A DNA stretch of 64,000 bases from Oscillospiraceae bacterium (GCA_024404875.1 JAKSPK010000006.1:1-64000), one strand, 5' to 3'; counted from the stretch's first letter, positions 25,153-33,656 are shown. The notes: a model not told the origin generated them from the letters alone. Program-made: numbers and translations.

Positions 25153-25551
25153 ATGAAAAGCAAGCTGATGCTTACAAAATCGCAAAAAATCGCACTGCTC
25201 TGCGCACTGCCGTTGATGGCGGCGGCAGCACTGGTATTGGCAAGCCGCTTCTATGCAGCCTATATCATGGAGTATGTGCCGCCCTGTATTCTGCGCACAT
25301 TCACCGGCCTGCTTTGTCCGGGCTGCGGAATGACGCACGCGGTCTTTGCACTGGCACGCGGCGATCTTGTGGATTCATTGCGGGAGAATGCGCTCCTGCT
25401 GTTCGGTGCAGTCATCCTGCTTCTGCGGTATATTGAGCTGTGGTTCGGTGTACTGGGGGGCGGCCGGAATCTGATTCCGCGCAGCAACGGGTTCTGGAGC
25501 GGTGTCTTTCTCTTCTGGACGGTTTTTTTTATCATTCGCAATTTCATTTGA
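25153..25551 (+). CDS. DUF2752 membrane protein
   Basis: 132 residues, three hydrophobic segments. The DUF2752 hallmark CPGCGMTHAVFALARGD sits just after the first one (family consensus CPxCGxTRA). Function unknown. GAGAGGAG ribosome site 12 bases before the ATG. The next gene starts 16 bases after it. Confidence 0.85.
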   Translation: MKSKLMLTKSQKIALLCALPLMAAAALVLASRFYAAYIMEYVPPCILRTFTGLLCPGCGMTHAVFALARGDLVDSLRENALLLFGAVILLLRYIELWFGVLGGGRNLIPRSNGFWSGVFLFWTVFFIIRNFI

Positions 25552-25567
25552 AGAAAGGTAAGGCACA

Positions 25568-26422
25568 ATGGATATCAAAGTATTTCTCAAAAAAAACAGG
25601 GGACTATTCGTTTTTCTGACGGTCATCGCGGTGATTGTGGGCTGCTGGTTTCTGATCTGGGGACATCTTGGCAGGCAGGTGGAAAAGGCAGCCTATGAAG
25701 CCGTTTTCGATCAGCTCATCTTTGACGGCGCATACTATCACCGATGCAATCTCGTGACTGTGCAGGACTATTTGCCGGAGGTGCAGGAGATCGGGGCGGC
25801 GCTGTGCGGGGAGCAGCTCGGTACACTGAGCTTCCCTGCGGAAGAGGGGACGGTCAAGTGTCCGCTCTTTGCCTGCAAGCCGCTGACTGATGCGGGCAAA
25901 ATGAATGCTGTCATTCTGTTGGAGCGGGATGGCGGTCTTTCGCCTTATGAGCTTGCGGGCTTCCGTTATCTCGATGAAAGTCCGTCGATCTGGGCGGTCT
26001 GCTCGTCCTACGGCATCGGCCGTGCGACCGATCTCGAATCTGTTACTGTGACTGATCCGGAGACCGGCGAAAGTGAGACGATCACTGATGAAAATGCGCT
26101 CTCGGATTTCTTTGACAAATTCGTAAAGCTTGGCGAGGATCTCGGCCAGGCAGGGACGGCAAAGGCATATTATGATGCATATACCGCGGAATTCGGCGAA
26201 TCGGATGACATTGTGCTGGATGATGATACCGTTAAGGCAGCGAATGAGGAGATCAATGAAAAAGCGCTCGCCTTCTGGACAAAGGATCTTCGACAGATTA
26301 CAATTCGCATGAAAAACGGCTATTTGCTGCGCGACTGCATCTATGCGCCGGTTCCGAAGGTTTTTTCTGTATACGGAGATTATGCGGTCACGGTGCCTTT
26401 CTTTGAAGCAATATCGCAATAA
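25568..26422 (+). CDS. Membrane-anchored extracytoplasmic protein, unknown
   Basis: 284 residues. One N-terminal hydrophobic segment (about 12-32) after a basic start, then a soluble acidic domain of about 250 residues with no recognisable motif. GAAAGG ribosome site. Probably cotranscribed with the DUF2752 gene; the next gene has its own promoter. Confidence 0.7.
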   Translation: MDIKVFLKKNRGLFVFLTVIAVIVGCWFLIWGHLGRQVEKAAYEAVFDQLIFDGAYYHRCNLVTVQDYLPEVQEIGAALCGEQLGTLSFPAEEGTVKCPLFACKPLTDAGKMNAVILLERDGGLSPYELAGFRYLDESPSIWAVCSSYGIGRATDLESVTVTDPETGESETITDENALSDFFDKFVKLGEDLGQAGTAKAYYDAYTAEFGESDDIVLDDDTVKAANEEINEKALAFWTKDLRQITIRMKNGYLLRDCIYAPVPKVFSVYGDYAVTVPFFEAISQ

Positions 26423-26458
26423 ACGGGAAACCGATCGAAAAAACAGACAGAGAATCTC

Positions 26459-26487
26459 TTGACAGAACACTGAAAACAGAGTATAAT
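26459..26487 (+). promoter_or_regulatory. Consensus promoter of the TM2 gene
   Basis: TTGACA (26459-26464), a 17-base spacer and TATAAT (26482-26487), both perfect. Confidence 0.9.
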
Positions 26488-26556
26488 ACAATTAGCTTAT
26501 CATGTGCAGAGGTTGAACGCACAGATGTGCTTTTTGAAGTTAAAGGAGGCAGCAAT

Positions 26557-27252
26557 ATGTTTTGCAGAAATTGTGCAGAGGTTATGCTTGATACAGACGT
26601 TACCTGTCCGAAGTGCGGCTTTGCCGTTGGCACAGGTGTCAAATATTGTTCCCAGTGCGGATCGGAAACGCCCCCCGGCACCGTGATCTGCGAGATCTGC
26701 GGGCAGGCTGTGACCAGTGTTCCGAACGGTGACGGAATCCCGTTTCAGGCGCAGCCCGATTTCCAGCAGCAGTTCTCAACGCCCGGCTATCAGGATCCGA
26801 ATTCGTTCCAGCAGCCGCAGTTTACACAGGCGCAGCAGTACGGACAACAGCCCCAGTATGGCCAGCAGCAGTACGGTCAACAGCAATACGGCCAGCAGCA
26901 GTATGGCCAGCAGCAGTACGGAACCCGCTCAGCTGATCCCAATGCCTATGGTCAGCAGGCAGGTTATTCTGCACCGAACACTTTCCAGCAGAACAGCGCC
27001 GGTCAGTTCTACCAGGGTGTGAACTATAAGTCCAAGGTCGCGGCAGGTCTGCTCGGTATCTTCCTTGGTGTTTTCGGTGTCCACAACTTCTACCTCGGCT
27101 TTACCGGCAAGGCTATCGCACAGCTTCTGCTTTCGATCCTCTCCTGCGGCGCGCTGAGCTTTGTCTCCGCAATCTGGGGACTGATCGAGGGCATTATGAT
27201 TCTGACAGGCTCGATCAAGACGGACGGCAAGGGACTTCCGCTTAAGGATTGA
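26557..27252 (+). CDS. Zinc-ribbon and TM2-domain membrane protein
   Basis: 231 residues from the ATG at 26557, preceded by AAAGGAGG. Two short zinc ribbons come first (CRNC...CPKCGF and CSQCG...CEICGQ, residues about 3-50), then a Gln/Tyr/Gly-rich linker with tandem QQYGQ repeats, then a TM2 domain: KSKVAAGLLGIFLGVFGVHNFYLGFTGKAIAQLLL and a second helix with the conserved WGLIEGI. TM2 proteins are common in Firmicutes; their role is unknown. The low-complexity linker may vary in length between strains. Confidence 0.9.
   Translation: MFCRNCAEVMLDTDVTCPKCGFAVGTGVKYCSQCGSETPPGTVICEICGQAVTSVPNGDGIPFQAQPDFQQQFSTPGYQDPNSFQQPQFTQAQQYGQQPQYGQQQYGQQQYGQQQYGQQQYGTRSADPNAYGQQAGYSAPNTFQQNSAGQFYQGVNYKSKVAAGLLGIFLGVFGVHNFYLGFTGKAIAQLLLSILSCGALSFVSAIWGLIEGIMILTGSIKTDGKGLPLKD
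26833..26921 (+). repeat. Tandem 15-base coding repeat (QQYGQ)
   Basis: About six imperfect copies of a 15-base unit such as CAGCAGTATGGCCAG, all in frame inside the linker of the TM2 protein. Several are nearly identical at the DNA level, so slippage is likely. Confidence 0.85.
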
Positions 27253-27296
27253 TCCGGCACGCACACAGAACGATAACATAAGAGCAGCACTGAATA

Positions 27297-27314
27297 AAGC
27301 CTGCCTGATGGCTT
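27297..27314 (+). repeat. Dispersed two-stem repeat, copy E
   Basis: AAGCCTGCCTGATGGCTT on the plus strand, 44 bases after the TM2 stop. Two C-to-T changes from the consensus keep the flanking AAGCC/GGCTT pairing. A second stem follows (GCACAT with ATGTGC). Confidence 0.6.
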
Positions 27315-27348
27315 AACGGCACATCCGCTATGTGCGGTGTTGCCCAAA

Positions 27349-27434
27349 CTGTCATGAATTATCATTCGCTTATCATCTGCTTATCATGTTTGCCTGAAAA
27401 TATTCAGGTTCATTTAAGTTGCTTCCGGTATACT
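27349..27434 (+). promoter_or_regulatory. Pho-box-like direct repeats and promoter of the polyphosphate cluster
   Basis: Three TTATCAT heptamers at 27359, 27370 and 27381, exactly 11 bases apart, preceded by CTGTCAT at 27349. Eleven-base spacing of such heptamers is the hallmark of PhoB/PhoP-type sites. A -10 box TATACT lies at 27429-27434 with no recognisable -35, as expected of an activator-dependent promoter. A small hairpin (CCTGAA-AATA-TTCAGG, 27393-27408) lies between. The gene controlled would be the VTC polyphosphate polymerase. Confidence 0.55.
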
Positions 27435-27530
27435 GGAATCAAGCTCAGGGGGATACCGTTAGTCAGACGGCTCATGAAAGCTCGACATCCTTTCCGTACC
27501 TGAAACGAATATGTTAAGGAGGCAACCGTT

Positions 27531-28289
27531 ATGGCAATCAGTACATTTCAGCGCCGTGAGGTCAAATTTCTGCTTTCGGCAGAACAGTTTGCAGCACTGA
27601 TGAATGTTGTGGATGAACATATGAATCCTGATCCTTACTGCCTGGACGGAAAGGAATACGGCATCTACAATATTTATTACGATACGCCGGATAATCTGCT
27701 GATCCGCAGATCCATCGAAAAGCCTTATTACAAGGAAAAGCTTCGTCTGCGGAGCTATTACTCCCCGGCAGCGCCGGATTCCTCCGTGTTCCTCGAAGTC
27801 AAAAAGAAGGTCGGCGGCATCGTCACGAAGCGCCGCGTCTCCATGGCACTTCAGGAGGCGGATGCCTATGTCCAGACGCGTGTGAAGCCGTACTGTGAGC
27901 GCTTCATCGACAGGCAGGTCATGCGTGAGCTGGATATCTTCCTCAATTTCTACAGTACTCTCCAGCCGCGGCAGTATATCAGCTACCAGCGTGCTGCATA
28001 CTTCGGCAAGGACGATCCTGAATTCCGCCTGACCTTCGACCGGCAGATCACTGCAAGACGCTATGACCTGACGCTCGCGAAGGAAAGCTATGGTGAGCAG
28101 ATCATTCTGCCCGATCAGCGAATTATGGAGATCAAGGTGCCGGGTTCGATCCCACTCTGGATGAGCCAAGCACTCTCCAGGCTGGAAATCCGCCGCATCA
28201 GCTTCTCGAAGTACGGCACGGCCTATAAGCGCTATGTGCGCCGGCTTGTAAAGGAACAAAAGGAAGAAAGGAAGATCATTTATGCTTAA
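27531..28289 (+). CDS. VTC-domain polyphosphate polymerase
   Basis: 252 residues made almost entirely of a VTC domain (the catalytic tunnel fold of yeast Vtc4). Key basic and acidic residues are in place: RREVKFLLS at the start, YYDTPDN, KEKLRLRSY, VFLEVKKKVGGIVTKRR and, near the end, MEIKVPGSIPLWM. The family makes polyphosphate from ATP or binds it. The gene overlaps the next one (DUF4956) by eight bases; the pair is widespread in Firmicutes, often with CotH or DUF4353 proteins. GGAGG ribosome site. Confidence 0.9.
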   Translation: MAISTFQRREVKFLLSAEQFAALMNVVDEHMNPDPYCLDGKEYGIYNIYYDTPDNLLIRRSIEKPYYKEKLRLRSYYSPAAPDSSVFLEVKKKVGGIVTKRRVSMALQEADAYVQTRVKPYCERFIDRQVMRELDIFLNFYSTLQPRQYISYQRAAYFGKDDPEFRLTFDRQITARRYDLTLAKESYGEQIILPDQRIMEIKVPGSIPLWMSQALSRLEIRRISFSKYGTAYKRYVRRLVKEQKEERKIIYA

Positions 28290-29043
28290 TAGTTTTGCAG
28301 CAACCGTTCCGGTCATTTTCAGGCAGATATTCAACGACCAGTCAGAAGCGAATATCAACTTCCCGTCCGTCTGGCAGGTTCTGGCCTGCATCATCAGCGC
28401 ATTGGTGCTGGGGTTTCTGATCGGTCTGGTCTATATGTTCACCCACCGCAAGAGCGGCTATGCACAGAGCTATGTGCTCGCCATGCCGATGCTCTCCGGT
28501 CTGGTCGCAACGATCATTGTGATGATGTGCCTGCTTGCAAGCAGCACGACCGGCGTAACCGCCGCGATCTCGCTGACCGGTGCATTTTCACTTGTCCGCT
28601 TCCGTTCCGCCCCCGGCGATCCGCGTGACATCGCGTATGTGTTCTTTGCGATGGTCATGGGGACGGTCTGCGGCATCGGCTTCATCGGCTATGCCTGCCT
28701 GATCTTTCTGATCCTCGCTGCCGTCCTGATCCTGTTCAATGTCATCAACTTCGCAGCGCCGAAGACACAGGATATGACACTCAAGGTCACGATTCCCGAA
28801 AATCTGAATTACAGCGGGCTGTTCGATCAGGTGTTTGAAAAATATACAACTGATTCCGTACTCCGTCGAGTCAAGACGACAGACTTCGGAACTCTCTTTG
28901 ATCTGATTTATTCTGTCCGCATCAAGACCGATGCAGACCAGAAGAAGTTCATTGACGAAATCCGCGCATTGAACGGAAACCTCAATGTCACCCTGGTTCT
29001 TTATAAATACGACGATCAGATCTACGATACCAAAGCAAAGTAA
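28282..29043 (+). CDS. DUF4956 membrane protein
   Basis: 253 residues with about four membrane segments (residues about 30-155), the conserved core TGAFSLVRFRSAPGDPRDIAYVFFAMVMG, and a soluble C-terminal domain. In the MgtC-like/DUF4956 family the segment with RFRSAPG is nearly invariant. Its coupling to the VTC gene suggests it helps move, anchor or regulate the polyphosphate product, but this is inference. Confidence 0.9.
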   Translation: MLNSFAATVPVIFRQIFNDQSEANINFPSVWQVLACIISALVLGFLIGLVYMFTHRKSGYAQSYVLAMPMLSGLVATIIVMMCLLASSTTGVTAAISLTGAFSLVRFRSAPGDPRDIAYVFFAMVMGTVCGIGFIGYACLIFLILAAVLILFNVINFAAPKTQDMTLKVTIPENLNYSGLFDQVFEKYTTDSVLRRVKTTDFGTLFDLIYSVRIKTDADQKKFIDEIRALNGNLNVTLVLYKYDDQIYDTKAK

Positions 29044-29053
29044 ATCTTCCGGA

Positions 29054-29089
29054 GGACTGAGGTGCTGAGATCGGTACCTCAGTCCTTTT
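29054..29089 (+). terminator. Intrinsic terminator after DUF4956
   Basis: GGACTGAGGT, a 12-base loop, ACCTCAGTCC and TTTTC: a perfect 10-bp stem. It lies 30 bases before the next gene, so it may work as a partial terminator lowering expression of the lipoprotein. Confidence 0.85.
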
Positions 29090-29118
29090 CGTCACTGTGC
29101 AGAGAAAGGTTTTGTGAT

Positions 29119-30564
29119 ATGAAAGAGAACATGAAAAAAGGGCGTTCTGCCGCGTGGCTGACTGCAGTACTAGCGCTGGCGGCAATGCTTTCGGCCTGCG
29201 GACAGGACAGCGGCATCGTGCAGACGGCCAAAGATAACAGTATTGCAGAGGCGGAATCCTCCGCAGATGAAAGCACAGAGGCGGAGGATTCTGTTTCCGA
29301 CGAAAGCAGCATAGACGACAGCTCCGCCGCAGACAGCAGCAAATCTGAAATCAGCAAGAGCAGCGGTGACAGCTCTGCTGCGGATTCCAAATCTGAATCG
29401 TCATCGGTCAAATCATCCAAGCCTGAAAGCAGCACTGCATCCAAATCGTCCGATTCCAAATCAGACAGCAGCTCGCATCAATCCGGCGGCAGCCAGAGCA
29501 CGCAGGGCGGTCAGTCTGCGGGCGGCAATACGACGGAGAACAGCTCTGGAAGCAGCAGTCAGATTGTCGATCCCGATGATGCAGAAGAGGATGCTGAGGC
29601 TGTCAGCTATATCTATCTCGCGGACGGCGCGACCAAATATACCGGCGGCGGCGTATCGGTCAGCGGTGACACGATCAAGATCGGTGACGGCGGCTCCTAT
29701 GAGCTTTCCGGTACATTGTCAAACGGTCAGATCCTTGTGCTGACCGACAATAAAAAGGTCAAGCTGCGTCTGAACGGCGTCAGCATAACGAATCAGTCCG
29801 GCTCTGCAATCAACTGCCAGAGCGCCAAAAAGCTGACGGTCAATGCGCTTGCAGGCTCGGTGAATTATCTTGAGGACGGCGGCGAGCATGATGCCGATAA
29901 GGGCACGATCTTCTCTGAGGATACGGTTACGCTCAAGGGTGACGGTGAGCTGAATATCAAGGCGAATTACGCACACGGCGTTCAGAGCGATGATGATATC
30001 ATCGTCAACGGCGGCAATATCAATATCACTTCCACGAAATCCTGTCTGCATTCCAATGACGGCATTGAGATCAACGGCGGCAATCTTTTCTGCGATGGCG
30101 GCACGAACGGCATCAAGACCGACGGCTATATCACGATCACTGGCGGTGATTCGGTTTTTATCGGCGGAACCCGTGAGGAGAAGGGTGCGATTTACTGCAG
30201 CGGTCTGTTCACTGTGGCAGGCGGCAGTTTCCGTGCGATCGGCAATACCTGTGTAATGCCGGATGCGCAGACATCCGCGCAGAATGTGATCGGTGCAGTT
30301 TTCTCAGAGCAGCAGCAGGGCGGTACGCTGGTCAGTTTTGCAAGCGGCGGCAATACCGTTTTGACGATGACCTCTCCGCGCACATTCAAGTATGTGGTTT
30401 ATGCCGGGGGAAATCTGTCATCCGGCGCAGAGTATACGGTTTCTTATGGTGGAACGAGCGACGCTTCGCCGGAGCATTACACCTATTACGGAACTTATTC
30501 CGGCGGCAAGGATGGCGGCAGTTTTACGCTTGACAGCAATGTCCTGTTTTACAATGTGAAATGA
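29119..30564 (+). CDS. DUF4353 carbohydrate-binding-domain lipoprotein
   Basis: 481 residues. Signal peptide with lipobox LSAC at about residue 27; about 135 residues rich in Ser, Glu and Asp forming a wall-spanning linker; then a repetitive beta domain from about residue 160 with the DUF4353 pattern (VKLRLNGVSI, GELNIKANYAHGVQSDDDI, GGNINITSTKSCLHSNDG, GTNGIKTDGYI), which looks like a right-handed beta-helix. Family members are called carbohydrate-binding; the ligand is unknown. It follows the VTC-DUF4956 pair and has a paralogue at 50000. Start chosen at 29119; ATG at 29131 is possible. Confidence 0.85.
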   Translation: MKENMKKGRSAAWLTAVLALAAMLSACGQDSGIVQTAKDNSIAEAESSADESTEAEDSVSDESSIDDSSAADSSKSEISKSSGDSSAADSKSESSSVKSSKPESSTASKSSDSKSDSSSHQSGGSQSTQGGQSAGGNTTENSSGSSSQIVDPDDAEEDAEAVSYIYLADGATKYTGGGVSVSGDTIKIGDGGSYELSGTLSNGQILVLTDNKKVKLRLNGVSITNQSGSAINCQSAKKLTVNALAGSVNYLEDGGEHDADKGTIFSEDTVTLKGDGELNIKANYAHGVQSDDDIIVNGGNINITSTKSCLHSNDGIEINGGNLFCDGGTNGIKTDGYITITGGDSVFIGGTREEKGAIYCSGLFTVAGGSFRAIGNTCVMPDAQTSAQNVIGAVFSEQQQGGTLVSFASGGNTVLTMTSPRTFKYVVYAGGNLSSGAEYTVSYGGTSDASPEHYTYYGTYSGGKDGGSFTLDSNVLFYNVK

Positions 30565-30599
30565 GTCCTCAACTGATTGATCAATAAAAGAAACAGCAG

Positions 30600-30631
30600 G
30601 CATACCGGCAAAGTGAAAAATGCCGGGATGC
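30600..30631. terminator. Hairpin after the DUF4353 gene
   Basis: GCAT-a-CCGGCA, a ten-base loop, TGCCGG-g-ATGC, about 35 bases after the stop codon; no clear T-run. Confidence 0.4.
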
Positions 30632-30670
30632 AAAAGGCACATCTGTGCTAACATTCCGAATAAAAAGAAA

Positions 30671-30757
30671 CACGCTGTTGTTTGCAGCTTTTGTCAAGTG
30701 ACTGCTCCGTGCATTACGGAGTGATGTCACCAAACAAAAGCCGCGAACAGCAGCGTG
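30671..30757. repeat. 87-base imperfect palindrome between convergent genes
   Basis: The outer arms CACGCTGTTGTTTGCAGC and GCCGCGAACAGCAGCGTG, continued by TTTTGT/ACAAAA, pair over 24 positions with few mismatches, followed by a GTGAC/GTCAC step and an inner CTCCGT-GCATT-ACGGAG hairpin. T-rich sequence lies outside on the minus strand (TTTCTTTTTATT), so it may terminate the symporter transcript, but it is far longer than a usual terminator. Could also be a MITE-like element or a structured RNA. Confidence 0.6.
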
Positions 30758-30834
30758 TAATTTTGAGACGGGAGGATTGTGGGCATTACCGTGCCCAATC
30801 GAATCGGAGCCGCGCACTGAACAGGGCGGGAGTG

Positions 30835-32252
30835 TTATTTCCAGAAACTCAGATTCTCGGTATCCAAACCGATGTTCTTGGCAAGAAACTGCGGATCTTG
30901 GCCGGACTTTTTCTGCTTCTCATAATCCTTCAGCGCCGCAAAGACCTGCTTTGACAGCATCAAGCAGCAAGGGATATTGATGAGCGTCATAAAGCCCATT
31001 GTGATATCCGCGATCGTCCATGCAAAGCTCATTTCCATGAGCGCACCGGCGAAGATCACGGCAATGCAGAAGATATAGAAGCCGATCATGAAGCGCTTGG
31101 AGGGCTGCTTTTTGCCGTTGAGATAGATCAGCGCATTGTCTACATAATAGAGATTGCCGAGCAGCGTCGTGAATGCAAACAGCACCATTGCAACTGTGAT
31201 GAAAATCGGCCCTGCGCTGCCGAAAACCGTCGAGATCGCGTTCTGCACATACATCGAACCGGAAACGGATTCGTTGTAGGGTGTGTTTGTGCTGAGACAC
31301 ATAAAAGCGGTCGCGGTGCAAAGCAAAATCGTGTCTATGTAAACGGAAACTGTTTGTACGAGTCCCTGCTTGACGGGATGCGTGACATCTGCGGAGGCGG
31401 ATGCATTCGGTGCAGAGCCGACGCCCGCTTCATTGGAGTAAAGGCCTCGTTTGATGCCCATGACCAGGCAGCTTCCGGCCAGTCCGCCGAAGATCGAGCG
31501 GAAATCAAATGCATCCTCAAAGATGATCGCGAACATATGCGGAATGTTTTTGATATTCGCGAAGATGATGATGAGCGAGATCAGCACATAGGCAATGCCC
31601 ATGCACGGCACAATCTTCTCGGTTAGCTTGAGGATGCGCTTACCGCCGCCCATGATGCAGTAGCCGACGGTGAGTGCGAGGATGATGCCGACAATGATCG
31701 GCGTGGTCTCCGCATTATAAAAGCTGTAGACTTCAAAGGTGGACTGCAGATTATAGGAGCAAAGCAGATTGAAACCGACCGCATAGGTCGCAATCAGGAA
31801 GATGCAGAAAAGCACGGAGAGATGTTTCTTTTTCAGTGCTTCCTCGATGTAGTAGGCGGGGCCGCCGTAGCAGCTGCCGTCCGATTTTTTCTTTTGTAGA
31901 TCTGCGCGAGCGTACTTTCGACAAATGCCGATGCCGAACCAATGATGCACATCAGCCACATCCAGAAGCAGGCACCGGGCCCGCCGATGCAGATTGCGGT
32001 CGAGACACCGACGATATTGCCGGTGCCGACACGGGAGGCCGTTGAGACGATCAGCGCCTGAAAGGACGAGACCTTTTGTGCACCTTTCGGCTTTTCGACA
32101 ATCAGCCGACAGGCTTCGCCGAACAGACGGATCTGCGCAAATCGTGTCCGGAATGAGAAGTACAGTCCGGCGGCGGCAAGGATGATGATAAGTACCGGAT
32201 AATACATGACATCATCTATTTTGTTGAGTATGTTCATGAGACTGTCAAGCAT
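30835..32252 (-). pseudogene. Alanine/glycine:sodium symporter (AGCS), split by a -1 frameshift
   Basis: Two overlapping frames together give a complete AGCS transporter of about 472 residues: the upstream part (from ATG 32252) ends LAQIYKRKN and then drifts into nonsense, and the downstream part resumes at KKSDGSCYGGPAYYIE. One added base in the A6 run (31885-31890, T6 on the plus strand) restores the frame. Family motifs GTGNIVGVSTAICIGGPGACFWMW and NEAGVGSAPNASASADVTHPVKQGLVQ are intact, and about ten membrane segments are visible. The change could be a sequencing error, a recent mutation, a phase-variable tract or ribosomal slippage at AAAAAA. Confidence 0.8.
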
Positions 32253-32361
32253 GGGTTCCTCCTTGGGTTTGGCTGTGAATTTTCAGTCAAGCTGCGGGAT
32301 GATAGGAATAGTTTTTGCAGGATTCGTCAAGCAGAATATGCAAGATGCAAATTCAGCGCAG

Positions 32362-32404
32362 AAAAAGGGAGCAGTCCCCGTTCAGAGAACTGCCCGCTTT
32401 TTTA
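32362..32404 (-). terminator. Terminator of the acidic lipoprotein gene
   Basis: Minus strand AAAAAAGCGGGCAGT, a 12-base loop, ACTGCTCCCTTTTTC, 16 bases after the stop codon. Confidence 0.8.
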
Positions 32405-32419
32405 TTTCGTTATCAGCCA

Positions 32420-33256
32420 TCAGCCTTCGGTGGATTCAGTTTCCGCTTCGGAAGATTCCGCTGCTTCTTCTGCTTCAGAGGATTCCTCAGCAGCTGCATC
32501 CTGCTCTTCCTCGCTGCCCTCATCACCGGTGCCGGTGATCTCAAAATCAACCTCGATCTTCTGCCACTGCTTGAAATCGCCGGGCTCTACGATCTGGGAG
32601 GAATACTCACCGAAATCGCCGGTGACTGCACCGTCAGCGGTGTGTGCATCATCCGGGAAGTTGTTCACCCACTGATTGTAAATATTGGCGCGCATTTCCT
32701 TGCCGTCATCAGAGGAGGTATAGTTCTTTGCGTTCATCGTGATCGGCTTGCCGTCCATGCGGATCTCCTTGATCTCGATGCACATATTCGGATAAAGCGT
32801 GGTGCCGCCCTTGATGATGACAGCTGCAAAGGAAAGGCCGTCGCAGCGGTAGTCGCCGTTTGCGTCGCCGCCGATGTCGAACTGGCAGCCCTTCGTGCCG
32901 GCATCAACGCTGACGGTATAGGTGCCGTCGCCGGTGATCTCCGGAACGCCTGCGGCATAGGTCATGAGCGAATTTGCTGTGCCGTCATAACCGACATAGA
33001 ACTGTCCGTCATTGATATAGAGGAATGCCTGGCCGTCTTCAGCAACGACGGGCTCCTCAAATTCAATATCCTCTGCTGCAACGGATTCCGCAGCCTCAGA
33101 GCTTTCCGGTGCTGTGGTCTCAGCGGCGCTGGATTCTGCCGTCGTGGTCTCGGCGACAGAGGATTCCGCCTGCGAAGAGGAGTCACCGCAGGCAGTAAAG
33201 ACTGCGAGCAGTACAGAGGATGCGGCGAGAACCGCAAAAAGCTTCTTGTTCATCAT
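32420..33256 (-). CDS. Acidic secreted lipoprotein, unknown
   Basis: 278 residues. Signal peptide with lipobox FTAC at about residue 23; a Ser/Thr/Glu/Ala-rich linker of about 45 residues; a globular domain (residues about 70-235) with Trp and Gly spacing like a beta-sandwich (FLYINDGQFYVGYDG, GCQFDIGGDANGDYRCDGLSFAAVI); then a Glu/Ser-rich tail of about 45 residues. DGDxNGDYRCDG resembles a calcium or dockerin-like loop but occurs once only. No family recognised. GAGG ribosome site; own promoter. Confidence 0.8.
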   Translation of the reverse strand: MMNKKLFAVLAASSVLLAVFTACGDSSSQAESSVAETTTAESSAAETTAPESSEAAESVAAEDIEFEEPVVAEDGQAFLYINDGQFYVGYDGTANSLMTYAAGVPEITGDGTYTVSVDAGTKGCQFDIGGDANGDYRCDGLSFAAVIIKGGTTLYPNMCIEIKEIRMDGKPITMNAKNYTSSDDGKEMRANIYNQWVNNFPDDAHTADGAVTGDFGEYSSQIVEPGDFKQWQKIEVDFEITGTGDEGSEEEQDAAAEESSEAEEAAESSEAETESTEG

Positions 33257-33347
33257 GATTCAAAACCTCTTTCCTTTATGTTTGGAAATATTATGTATCT
33301 CCAGTGCAGCGCGGACATTTCGTCCGTTTATTGTCTGCACTGATTTT

Positions 33348-33376
33348 ATGATACAACATTTCAGCGGAATTCGCAA
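33348..33376 (-). promoter_or_regulatory. Promoter of the acidic lipoprotein gene
   Basis: Minus strand TTGCGA (33371-33376), a 17-base spacer, TATCAT (33348-33353). Confidence 0.6.
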
Positions 33377-33592
33377 GAGAAAAAAAGCCGAATATTTCTG
33401 TAGGAATGTGCGTTCATTTAAGCAAAATAAACAAAACATAAACAGGTATAAAGTATCGTATAGCAAGTTGCACATATTGTCGATTGGTTGCTTGATGAAT
33501 CTGTATATTGTATATTACAAGCTGGAAACTGATAGTGAGATTCCGCATTCTGAACAAAATGTTTTATACGGAAAGTTTTTTTTCTTCAGGTA

Positions 33593-33656
33593 TTTACAAA
33601 TCTGAAAAAGTGTGATATAATAAATAAAAATGCGGCATTTCGAGAACCGGTTTCAT
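33593..33656 (+). promoter_or_regulatory. Promoter and possible operator of the LacI-type gene
   Basis: TTTACA (33593-33598), a 17-base spacer and TATAAT (33616-33621). The palindrome AACCGGTT (33645-33652), with the central CG typical of LacI-family operators, lies at about +17 and could serve autorepression. The whole 461-base gene-free stretch 33257-33717 holds the two divergent promoters; between about 33380 and 33590 it is AT-rich and I see no gene or structure in it. Confidence 0.6.

Noticed and set aside
26833..26921. Possible CRISPR array
   Set aside because: The repeats are contiguous, in frame and encode QQYGQ units; there are no spacers.
32420..33256. Dockerin module in the acidic lipoprotein
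   Set aside because: Only one loop with weak similarity (GDANGDYRCDG); a dockerin needs two calcium loops.
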